A DNA stretch of 64,000 nt from Streptomyces sp. Edi4 (GTDB lineage: Bacteria; Actinomycetota; Actinomycetes; Streptomycetales; Streptomycetaceae): assembly GCF_040253615.1 (NCBI RefSeq), contig NZ_JBEJGY010000004.1:4216001-4280000 (forward strand). The letters are read 5' to 3'. Below are positions 17,304-24,534 of this stretch, one piece after another. The notes beneath the pieces were generated by a model, which had not been told where the DNA came from, searched no databases, and worked only from the letters and a program-made list of their open reading frames with translations. Made by a program: the position numbers and the translations under genes. Every line of letters starts with the position of its first letter. Position 1 is the stretch's first letter.

Positions 17304-17363
17304 CGGTCTTGAAAACCGTCGTGGCAGCGATGTCACCGTGGGTTCAAATCCCACACCCACCGC
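17304..17363 (+). repeat. attR, right 60-bp attachment repeat
   Basis: This copy is identical to 3748-3807 and contains the 3' part of tRNA-Ser(UGA) from the anticodon stem on. It lacks the 5' third of the gene, so it is not a functional tRNA. Confidence 0.95.
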
Positions 17364-17389
17364 GTGTGCCGGCCATGTGGCCTGCGGAG

Positions 17390-17422
17390 AAGGGGCGTTC
17401 CGGTTGCCGGGGCGCCCCTTTT
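17390..17422 (+). terminator. Original chromosomal terminator of tRNA-Ser
   Basis: AAGGGGCG (17390-17397) and CGCCCCTT (17413-17420) form a hairpin followed by TT. It lies 27 bases after attR, the same distance a tRNA terminator would have before integration of the element. Confidence 0.65.
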
Positions 17423-17492
17423 CGGGGTTTGGGGGGCGGCGGCGCTGCCCGGCGTGGGTCGCTGCCCAGGCCGCAAAGCCTCATGCGATTAA

Positions 17493-18349
17493 GAAGCCAT
17501 CTCATTTGGGTGACTCGGTATTCTGTGAGTCATGGTGGGGATCGTTGAGCGGCTGGTGCCGGACGAGTTGTGGGAGTTGTTCCAGCGGGTGGTGCCGGAG
17601 GCGCCGTCGCGGCCGCAGGGCGGTGGTCGGCGTCGGCACGGCGACCGGGAAGTGCTGGCCGCGATCGTCTTCGTGGCTACGTCGGGTTGTACCTGGCAGC
17701 AGCTGACTTCGGCGTCGTTCGGCCCGTCCGGAGCGACCGCCCACCGGCGGTTCTCGGAGTGGTCGAAGGCCAGAGTGTGGGCCAAGCTCCACCGCCTGGT
17801 CCTCGACGAACTCGGCGCCCGCGGCGAGTTGGACTGGTCGAGGTGCGCGATCGACTCGGTGAACATGCGGGCCCTGAAAAGGGGGACCTGACAGGTCCGA
17901 ATCCTGTCGACCGGGGCAAGTACGGCTCGAAGATCCACCTGATCACCGAACGGTCCGGTCTGCCCATATCCGTCGGCATCTCCGGGGCCAACCTGCATGA
18001 CAGCCAAGCCCTGATCCCGCTCGTGAAGGGCATCCCGCCGATCCGCTCGCGCCGCGGCCCGCGACGGCGCAAGCCCGGCAAACTCCACGCCGACAAGGGA
18101 TATGACTACGCCCACCTGCGGCAATGGTTACGCGAACGCGGCATCACCCACCGCATCGCCCGCAAGGGAGTCGAGTCCTCACAGAGGCTGGGCCGCCATC
18201 GCTGGACCGTGGAGCGGACCATGGCCTGGCTCGCCGGCTGCCGCCGCCTCCACCGACGCTACGAACGCAAGGCCGACCACTTCCTAGCCTTCACCAGCCT
18301 CGCCTGCACCCTCATCTGCTACCGCCGACTCGCCAAATGAGATGGCTTC
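17493..18349 (+). mobile_element. IS5-family insertion sequence (857 bp)
   Basis: Terminal inverted repeats GAAGCCATCTCATTTGG lie at 17493-17509 and, inverted, at 18333-18349. They are perfect over 17 bp. A 3-bp duplication TAA flanks the element (17490-17492 and 18350-18352), as expected for IS5 subgroups that target TNA. It encloses one transposase made by frameshifting. It sits between attR and the chromosomal Prim-Pol gene. Confidence 0.9.
17532..18340 (+). CDS. IS5-type DDE transposase, programmed -1 frameshift
   Basis: Two overlapping frames make one transposase. The first frame (17532-17891, 119 aa) holds the helix-turn-helix DUF4096-like part and ends soon after the first catalytic Asp (CAIDSVNMRALKRG). 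The second (in the -1 frame to 18340) continues with GKYGSKIHLITERSG, the second Asp (HADKGYDYAHL) and the Glu (WTVERTMAWL). The slip site A-AAA-GGG at 17877-17883 joins them in a product of about 269 aa. Length and DDE spacing are normal for the IS427-like group, so the element looks competent. Confidence 0.9.
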
Positions 18350-18381
18350 TAAGAGTTGCCCCGGCCGCAGGCCCCCGTGCG

Positions 18382-19245
18382 TCACTTCGTCGCGCTCATC
18401 CGGGCCGCCGAGGCGATGGTCGCGTGGGCCTCACGGGGGGTGAGGCCGGTGCGGATGGCCGCTTCGGTGAGGGCGGCGTTGAGTTCTTCGCCCATGCCGT
18501 TCTCGTACGCGCGGCAGGCCGCCCAGAACAGCCTGGTATTGCGCTGGCCCTCATGCGCGGCCAGGACGAACTGGACCAGCCCCTGTCCGTGATGCCCGCC
18601 CGGCCGCTGGGGGTGGTGGGGTCGCGTCGGGGGAGTGAGCAGGTCGAGCAGCGTGCGGGGACAGGGGGCGGGGCCCAGGTGGGCGGTGCCGGGCGCGAGG
18701 CGGTAGATGCCCTGGGCGCTCAGTGAACCCGGTCCCACGAGGTAGCCACCGGCGCCCCGGATGTCGATGCCGGGTGCCAGACGGCTCGCCGAGTTCGGCA
18801 CGACCGCGTCCGGCGGCCCGGTCAGCCACACGTGGCGGCCCCCGCTCGGGGTGATCACGACCACCGTCTCCGGGATGGTGAACAGGTGCCGCAGGGCCAG
18901 GTGTTGGAGCGCCGCCGTGGAATCGGTGCCCGGCGGCTTCGTGTCCAGGTCGATCCCGATGAGGTGGTGCGGCGGCCTGCCGCAGGCGATGCCGTAACCA
19001 GTGGCCCATGGCGCGGCCGCGAACAGCGCGCGCACCCCGGCGGGGTCGGTGGTGGCGTCGTGCACCCCGTGCCCTGGCAGCCCGCACTCTCCCCGGCACA
19101 GCGCCGGCTTGGGGTCGGCCCGGTGCGGCGAGGGCAGCGCGGGCAGCTTGGTGCGGGACAGCGGGATGACGGGCAGGCCGCGCTCGGCGGCGGACAGGGC
19201 GTGGGCGAGGGCCAGGGTGGCGGCCTGTCGGTCGATGGTGGCCAT
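18382..19245 (-). CDS. Bifunctional DNA primase/polymerase N-terminal domain protein (chromosomal)
   Basis: The 287-aa Prim-Pol protein has the acidic pair in LIGIDLDTKP, a Cys/His metal-binding segment (LCRGECGLPGHGVHDA) and SGGRHVWLTG. A C-terminal helical region follows (EAHATIASAARMSATK). ATG 19245 is chosen because the longer frame adds only Pro/Arg-rich sequence. It lies outside the AICE, just beyond the IS. It may be a core Streptomyces gene next to tRNA-Ser or a leftover of an older element. It is not closely similar to the AICE Prim-Pol. Confidence 0.85.
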   Translation of the reverse strand: MATIDRQAATLALAHALSAAERGLPVIPLSRTKLPALPSPHRADPKPALCRGECGLPGHGVHDATTDPAGVRALFAAAPWATGYGIACGRPPHHLIGIDLDTKPPGTDSTAALQHLALRHLFTIPETVVVITPSGGRHVWLTGPPDAVVPNSASRLAPGIDIRGAGGYLVGPGSLSAQGIYRLAPGTAHLGPAPCPRTLLDLLTPPTRPHHPQRPGGHHGQGLVQFVLAAHEGQRNTRLFWAACRAYENGMGEELNAALTEAAIRTGLTPREAHATIASAARMSATK

Positions 19246-19889
19246 GGCTCCATGTTCGTACGCATGTTCGAGAAAGGGAATCCCCTTTCCGCGGCGGGGG
19301 GCGGTCCGGGGCGGCCGGCGCGGCCCCCGGGGCCGCCCCGGGGACCGGGTGCCCATGCGCCCGGCCCCCCGATCACCTCCCCTGACGCCCCTCAGCCGCT
19401 CCCCCTTGCGCCCTCCGCGCCCCCGCGCCCCGGCCCCCCGGCCGCTCCCCCTGGCGCCCCCCGGGGCACTCCCCGCACCCCCGCCCCTTGCACGCCCCCG
19501 ACCCCACCCGTCCCGAACGACGACACGGTGGCGTCCCGATGTACTTCCGGCGAGCGGCGGGTGACGACACAGGTTGGCCGAATCCGAGCGGAAACGGTTC
19601 TTCCCTTGGCGTGCCCGGGTTCCTGCGGCGGGGGTCGCAATCGATGCCGGAAGGGGGAGCGAGTTGGGGGCGCATACGGGTTTATCGACTTGTCCTCACG
19701 CTTGCGGGCGAAAGGTGCCCCAATGACTGGTTCGCCGGGGATTCGGTGGGCAACTCTGATGTCGCGACGTCGTCACAGAGCGTCCGGGGCGGTCGGCCAA
19801 CTGCCTTGGAACGGGCCGTACTTGCGCCACGCAGGGCCGGCCCGGAACGAGCCGAACTACCCGTACTTCCAGTTCCTGGAGGAATTGAC
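19246..19889. other. Non-coding region with C-rich low-complexity stretch
   Basis: No gene is supported in 644 bases. Between about 19376 and 19500 the plus strand is almost pure C/G/T low-complexity sequence (repeated ccccg and ctcccc), which leaves many spurious frames open. The last 250 bases have more normal composition and should hold the promoter of the small secreted protein; GGAGGA for that gene lies at 19878-19883. Confidence 0.55.
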
Positions 19890-20201
19890 ATGGCAAGCAT
19901 CCGTACCGCCCGCGTCCTCGCCGCCGTTGCCGCGCTGCCCCTGGCTGCCGCCCTCTGCTCGGGTGTGGCCACCGCCGACAACGGAGCCATCGCGGGTAAC
20001 GGATCGAACGCGGCGGTGGCGACCGTCAGCGGCAGCGGGGTCGGGCACGACAACCGGGGCAATTCGTCCACCACACAGCAGCAGGCGGTCGGCTCCGGCG
20101 CCTCCAATCAGAACAACACCGCCCAGGTGAACGGTTCCGCGTTCACGTCGATCAACCAGGGCAACGGGATCGTCGCCGTGAACTTCGCCCGCCTGCGGTG
20201 A
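19890..20201 (+). CDS. Small secreted Asn/Gln/Gly-rich protein
   Basis: The 103-aa precursor has a clear Sec signal peptide (about residues 1-31, ending SGVATA-DNG). The mature part of about 70 residues is rich in Gly, Asn, Ser and Gln with a loose periodic pattern (NGSNAAVATVSG, GNSSTTQQQAVGSG, NQNNTAQVNGSA, INQGNG). The pattern recalls chaplin or curlin-like amyloid repeats, but cysteines and the chaplin consensus are missing. GGAGGA lies 6 bases before ATG. An aerial surface or matrix protein is a guess from composition. Confidence 0.75.
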   Translation: MASIRTARVLAAVAALPLAAALCSGVATADNGAIAGNGSNAAVATVSGSGVGHDNRGNSSTTQQQAVGSGASNQNNTAQVNGSAFTSINQGNGIVAVNFARLR

Positions 20202-20247
20202 GCCACGGCCCCGCCTGAGGGGCCGAGTCAGTCCGGGGGGTGATCGA

Positions 20248-20287
20248 CGGCCCGGGCGGCGGTGCTTCGGCACGGTCGCCCGGGCCG
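20248..20287 (+). terminator. Rho-independent-type hairpin after the small secreted protein gene
   Basis: CGGCCCGGGCG (20248-20258) pairs with CGCCCGGGCCG (20277-20287), a perfect 11-bp stem. No T-run follows, as is usual in Streptomyces. Confidence 0.75.
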
Positions 20288-20682
20288 TTCGCGTTAGGAG
20301 CTGCCCCGCCCCTGTCGGCTTCGGCTGTTTGCTGCCTGCTGGCTGCCGGTTCGTGGCATGGGCATTGACAGCGCGAGCAAACCTGACGGACAGTCAGCAA
20401 CGTGGTTCCGGTGGTGCCGAAGTCCCGCGGTCGAAGGGGACAAGGCTCCGTGACACCGAGGGCATTGGGGCCGTCGGGGGCACTCGGAGCACCCGGGGCA
20501 CCCGGGGCGCCCGGGACGCCTGGACACCGAGGAACCAGGCCGCCCTCGACCCGGTACGCGGATCACACCGCGTCCACCCCGCAGCCCCACCCCGCACGCC
20601 TCATTCCGTACACCCGCACCGCACGCCCCACCGGATACACCCGCACCGCACGCCCCACCCGTCCGCGCGGAAGGCCATCGTC
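20288..20682. promoter_or_regulatory. Upstream region of the acyl-CoA operon with operator-like repeat and minisatellites
   Basis: An inverted repeat CTGAC-GGACA-GTCAG lies at 20383-20397, 13 bases after a TTGACA hexamer (20365-20370). This looks like a TetR-type operator beside a promoter. Downstream, 20480-20525 is a decamer-like repeat of gcacccgggg. Bases 20620-20670 repeat the unit ccgcaccgcacgccccacc twice. No gene is supported before GTG 20683. Confidence 0.5.
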
Positions 20683-21846
20683 GTGCACCTCGCTCCGACC
20701 GAGCGCCAGCAGCTACTGCGGGCCGAACTTCGCGCCTACTTCGCCGCGTTGATGCCGGGCGGGCCGCCTCCCGCCACGGACCCGGGCGGGCAGCGGGCGT
20801 TGCTGCGCCGGATCGGGCGCGACGGGCTGCTGGGCCTCGGCTGGCCCGTCGAGTACGGGGGCCAAGGGCGCGGCTCCGACGAACAGTTCGTGTTCTTCGA
20901 CGAGGCCCACCGCGCGGGCGCACCCGTCTCCATGGTCACCCTGAACACCGTCGGACCGACGCTGATGAAGTACGGGACCGCCGAGCAGAAGGCTTACTTC
21001 CTGCCCCGGATCCTCAGCGGTGACCTCGTCTTCGCGATCGGCTACAGCGAACCGGAGGCCGGCACCGATCTCGCCGCCCTGCGCACCAGGGCCGCACGGG
21101 ACGGGGACTCCTGGGTGATCGACGGGCAGAAGGTCTTCACGTCCAACGCCCAGAACGCCGACTGGATCTGGCTCGCCTGTCGCACGGCCCCGGACGTGCC
21201 CAAGCACCGGGGCATTTCCATCCTCCTTGTGGCCACCGACGCGCCCGGGTTCTCGTGGACCCCGATCGAGACGGTCGGCGGCCTCACCACCACCGCCACG
21301 TACTACGACGGCATCCGGGTGCCGCTGGAGAACCTGGTCGGTGAGGAGAACGCGGGCTGGGGACTGATCACCAACCAGCTCAATCACGAACGGGTCGCGC
21401 TCGCCGCGATCGGCATGCAGGCCGAGGATTTCTACGAGGCCGCGCTCACCGCCGCCCGCACACCCGATCCAGTGACTTCAGAACGCCGGGTTGACCACGA
21501 ATGGGTGAAGGCGACCGTGGCTGCCGCGCACGCCAAGCTGGCGGTGAATCGCCTGCTCAGCTGGCGTTTGGTGGGGGATGTGGGGGCCGGAAATCTCGCG
21601 CCCGGAGACGCCAGCGGGGTGAAGTTCACGGGAACGGAGGCCGCGGTCAAAACGTATCGAATGTGTCAGGAAATCGTGGGGGAAGCGGGTCTGATCCGGG
21701 GCGGTTCGCCCGGCGCCTTCGGGGACGGGGAGCTGGAGCGGATGAACAGGGCGGCACAGATCAACACGTTCGGGGGCGGGGTGAGCGAGGTGCAGCGGGA
21801 GATCGTCGCGACGATGCGGCTCGGGATGAAACGGGGGAAGCGATGA
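20683..21846 (+). CDS. Acyl-CoA dehydrogenase (ChsE2/FadE29-like subunit)
   Basis: The 387-aa flavoprotein has the full acyl-CoA dehydrogenase fold with the signatures YSEPEAGTDLAALRTRA and WVIDGQKVFTSNAQNADW. The C-terminal domain ends GGGVSEVQREIVATMRLGM, where the usual catalytic acidic residue region is altered as in heterotetrameric actinobacterial enzymes. It is the first gene of five overlapping genes. Together with the second FadE it resembles the alpha2beta2 ChsE1-ChsE2 enzyme of steroid side-chain degradation. GTG 20683 begins the family similarity. Confidence 0.9.
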   Translation: MHLAPTERQQLLRAELRAYFAALMPGGPPPATDPGGQRALLRRIGRDGLLGLGWPVEYGGQGRGSDEQFVFFDEAHRAGAPVSMVTLNTVGPTLMKYGTAEQKAYFLPRILSGDLVFAIGYSEPEAGTDLAALRTRAARDGDSWVIDGQKVFTSNAQNADWIWLACRTAPDVPKHRGISILLVATDAPGFSWTPIETVGGLTTTATYYDGIRVPLENLVGEENAGWGLITNQLNHERVALAAIGMQAEDFYEAALTAARTPDPVTSERRVDHEWVKATVAAAHAKLAVNRLLSWRLVGDVGAGNLAPGDASGVKFTGTEAAVKTYRMCQEIVGEAGLIRGGSPGAFGDGELERMNRAAQINTFGGGVSEVQREIVATMRLGMKRGKR

Positions 21847-22937
21847 GCAGGGGGCACGGCGAGACCGGCGGTGGGCGCGGAGTGGGGACGGGGGAGGGTG
21901 AGCACAGCGGGAGTGACTTCCTGGCGCGTCTGAAGAAGTTCGAGGGGCAGCCCGCGGCCCGCGCCGGCGTCGGCAAGGACCTGGTCAACGCGCCGATGAT
22001 CCGGCACTGGTGCGAGGCGATGGGCGACACCCATCCCGCCTACACGGGGCCGGACGCCATAGCGCCGCCGACCATGCTTCAAGCATGGACGATGGGTGGC
22101 CTCTCGGGGCACGGCGACGGAACGGGCCGAGCCACGGCCTACGACGAGCTGTTCGACCTGCTCGACGGCGCCGGATACGCCGCGGTGGTCGCGACGGACT
22201 GCGAGCAGGAGTACGTCCGTGACCTGCGGCCGGGCGACCGGATCAGCTACGACGCGGTGATCGAGTCGGTGTCGGAACGCAAGACCACCAAGCTGGGGAC
22301 CGGGCACTTCGTCACCTCCCGGATGGACGTCCTGGCCAACGGCGAGCTCGCCGGCACGCACCGGTTCCGCATCCTCAAGTACGCCCCGGCAAACAGGAGT
22401 TCAGGCGACGGCTCAGGCGGGGGTTCAGGCAGGGGTTCGGACGGAAGTTCAGACAGAGCTGCGGCAGAAGGGGGCCAGCAGCGGCCGGCCGGGTCCGCGA
22501 TGCCCGGGTCCGCGATGCCCGGGCCCGTGACGCCCCGGCCGGCGCGGCCCCGGCCTGTGATCAATCGGGACAACGCCGGGTTCTGGGCCGGAGTCGCCGA
22601 GCGCCGACTGCTCATCCAGCGCTGCGACGACTGTGCGGAGCTGCGTTTCCCCTGGTTGCCGGGGTGCCACGCCTGTGGATCGGCGCACTGGGACACGGTC
22701 GAGGCGAGCGGCGCGGGCACGGTGTTCTCGTACGTCGTGATGCACCACCCCCCCTTCCCCGCCTTCGACCCGCCCTACGCGGTCGGCCTGATCGAACTCG
22801 CCGAGGGCGTGCGCATGGTCAGCAACGTGATCGGAGTGGCGCCGGACGAGGTGCGGATCGGCATGCCCGTACGGCTCGAATTCACGCGTGTGGATGATGA
22901 GTTGGAGCTTCCGCTGTTCCGGGCGGAGGTGGCCTGA
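21843..22937 (+). CDS. MaoC-like hydratase fused to DUF35 zinc-ribbon/OB-fold (ChsH2-like)
   Basis: The 364-aa protein has an N-terminal hot-dog MaoC/FAS1-like hydratase domain (about residues 25-180). A flexible Gly/Ser and Met-Pro-Gly linker follows (about 183-232). The C-terminal DUF35 half has a zinc ribbon (CDDCAELRFPWLPGCHACG) followed by an OB-fold. In mycobacterial ChsH1-ChsH2-Ltp2 the same two domains of ChsH2 join the hydratase to the retro-aldolase. ATG overlaps the upstream stop by 4 bases, so translation is coupled. Confidence 0.9.
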   Translation: MSRGHGETGGGRGVGTGEGEHSGSDFLARLKKFEGQPAARAGVGKDLVNAPMIRHWCEAMGDTHPAYTGPDAIAPPTMLQAWTMGGLSGHGDGTGRATAYDELFDLLDGAGYAAVVATDCEQEYVRDLRPGDRISYDAVIESVSERKTTKLGTGHFVTSRMDVLANGELAGTHRFRILKYAPANRSSGDGSGGGSGRGSDGSSDRAAAEGGQQRPAGSAMPGSAMPGPVTPRPARPRPVINRDNAGFWAGVAERRLLIQRCDDCAELRFPWLPGCHACGSAHWDTVEASGAGTVFSYVVMHHPPFPAFDPPYAVGLIELAEGVRMVSNVIGVAPDEVRIGMPVRLEFTRVDDELELPLFRAEVA

Positions 22938-24013
22938 TGGACTTCACACCGACCGTTGAACAGTCAGCCCTGCGTGACCTGGCGGCGCAGATCTTCGGGG
23001 ACCTCTCCACGCATGAGCGGCTTACGGCAGCCGGCGCGGGCACGGATGCCGAGCTGTGGAAGGCGCTGTGCGGGGCGGGACTGCTCGCGGCCGTCGAGGA
23101 GGTCGGCCTCCTGGGCCTGGTGCTCGCCCTCGAGGAGCAGGGCAGAACCACGGCCCAGGTCCCGTTCGCGGCGAGCTGCGTCTACGGGATCCTCGCGCTC
23201 ACCGCGCACGGCACCACCGAGCAGCGCGAGCGCCTGCTCCCGGTCTTGCGCGACGGCACGGCTGTGGTGGCGGGGGCGTTCTCGTCCCGGCCGGGACGCG
23301 TACGGGCCCTGGGGGACGGGGAGCTGACCGGCACTGTGCCGCTCGTGACCTGGCTGCGGGACGCCAGCCATGTCCTGGTCCCGGACGCGCACCGGCGGCT
23401 GTGGCTGGTGCGCGTCGCCGACGCGGTGGCCGACCCGGTGGAGACGACGGCGCCCTGGTCGGCGGGGCGGCTGACGCTCGACGCCACTCCGGCGGAACGG
23501 GTGGGCGGGGCAGAGGCGTACGAGGACGTGCTGGCCACTGCCCGCACCGCGTTCGCCGGGCTCCAGGCCGGGGTGTGCGCGGGATCGCTGGCCCTGGCGG
23601 TCCGGCACACCACCACGCGGGAGCAGTTCGGGCGGCCCCTCTCCACCAACCAGGCCGTGCTGTTGCGCGCCGCCGACGCGTACATGGACACCGAGGCGAT
23701 ACGGGTCACGTCCTACGAGGCGGCCTGGCGCAGGGACGAGGGCCTGCGGTACGGGACGCACGCTCTGACGGCGGCGTGGTGGGCGTCCGAGGCCGGCACC
23801 CGGGTCGTGCACGCGGGCCAGCATCTGCACGGCGGCCTCGGCGCGGACCTGGCACATCCGGTGCACCGGCACTTCCTGTGGGGACGGCAACTGGACGCCT
23901 ACCTGGGGAGCGGGCCCGAACTGCTGGCGGAGCTGGGTGAGTTGATCGTGTCCGAGCGGGACGCCGCAGGCGCCCCGCCTGGAACCGGGACCGTACAGGG
24001 GGTGGGGGCATGA
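22937..24013 (+). CDS. Acyl-CoA dehydrogenase (ChsE1/FadE28-like subunit)
   Basis: The 358-aa protein is a divergent acyl-CoA dehydrogenase. The N-terminal helical domain and C-terminal domain (TTREQFGRPLSTNQAVLLRAAD, HAGQHLHGGLGADLAHPVHRHFLWGRQLD) are clear, but the central flavin-contact segment is shortened. Such a chain is expected to work only with the other FadE of the operon. It overlaps the preceding stop by one base. Confidence 0.88.
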   Translation: MDFTPTVEQSALRDLAAQIFGDLSTHERLTAAGAGTDAELWKALCGAGLLAAVEEVGLLGLVLALEEQGRTTAQVPFAASCVYGILALTAHGTTEQRERLLPVLRDGTAVVAGAFSSRPGRVRALGDGELTGTVPLVTWLRDASHVLVPDAHRRLWLVRVADAVADPVETTAPWSAGRLTLDATPAERVGGAEAYEDVLATARTAFAGLQAGVCAGSLALAVRHTTTREQFGRPLSTNQAVLLRAADAYMDTEAIRVTSYEAAWRRDEGLRYGTHALTAAWWASEAGTRVVHAGQHLHGGLGADLAHPVHRHFLWGRQLDAYLGSGPELLAELGELIVSERDAAGAPPGTGTVQGVGA

Positions 24014-24534
24014 ACGGGCAGGCAACAGGGAGGGGCGGCGGGAGCCGGAGTGGCATGTGGAGGGGGCACGGCATGCGGGGTGGGCGGGTGCGGAAGGGGG
24101 ACGCGCTGCCGCCGCTGGAGATCGCGATCACCCGGACGCTGATCGTGGCCGGCGCGGTCGCCTCGCGCGACTACCAGGACGTGCACCACGACGCGGTGCT
24201 CGCGCGGGAGAAGGGGGCCCCGGACATCTTCATGAACATCCTGACCACCAACGGCCTCGTCGGCCGCTACATCACGGACTGCTTCGGACCGTCGTCCCGG
24301 CTCCGGGCCGTGAAGATACGACTCGGTGCGCCCAACTATCCGGGGGACACGATGACGCTGACGGGCACGGTCACGCGGGTGGACGGGGAAATCGCCGAGG
24401 TGAGGGTGACGGGCGCCAACGGCCTCGGCCATCACGTCACGGGCACCGTGCGGGTGTACGTGCCGGGGCCGGAGCCCGCCGCTGGTGGCAGCGAACTGAA
24501 CGGTGCGGCAACGGACTTGGGGGTGGAGTCATGA
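24010..24534 (+). CDS. MaoC-family hydratase (ChsH1-like)
   Basis: The 174-aa hot-dog protein shows the hydratase signature ASRDYQDVHHDAVLAREKGAPDIFMN and continues to a strand-rich end (GHHVTGTVRVYVPG). It should pair with the MaoC domain of the fused protein two genes upstream to hydrate an enoyl-CoA. ATG 24010 overlaps the preceding stop; the first 25 residues are Gly/Arg-rich and may be poorly conserved. Confidence 0.88.
   Translation: MNGQATGRGGGSRSGMWRGHGMRGGRVRKGDALPPLEIAITRTLIVAGAVASRDYQDVHHDAVLAREKGAPDIFMNILTTNGLVGRYITDCFGPSSRLRAVKIRLGAPNYPGDTMTLTGTVTRVDGEIAEVRVTGANGLGHHVTGTVRVYVPGPEPAAGGSELNGAATDLGVES

Larger units (their letters stand above)
3748..17363. mobile_element. AICE integrated in tRNA-Ser(UGA)
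   Basis: The element is bounded by 60-bp identical direct repeats, and the predicted excised circle is 13,556 bp. Gene order from left to right is int, xis, DUF3987/small ORF/Prim-Pol, two hypotheticals, Spd-like, TraB/FtsK translocase, four small genes, SpdB2-like DUF2637, DUF6284, RapZ-C, GntR, HAD and a membrane protein. This is the layout of pSAM2/SLP1-type actinomycete integrative and conjugative elements, with a Prim-Pol instead of a RepSA-type initiator. All recognisable modules look intact, so it may still excise and transfer. Confidence 0.93.

Noticed and set aside
17489..18124. Leftward 211-aa frame inside the IS element
   Set aside because: Antisense shadow of the transposase; crosses the terminal repeat.
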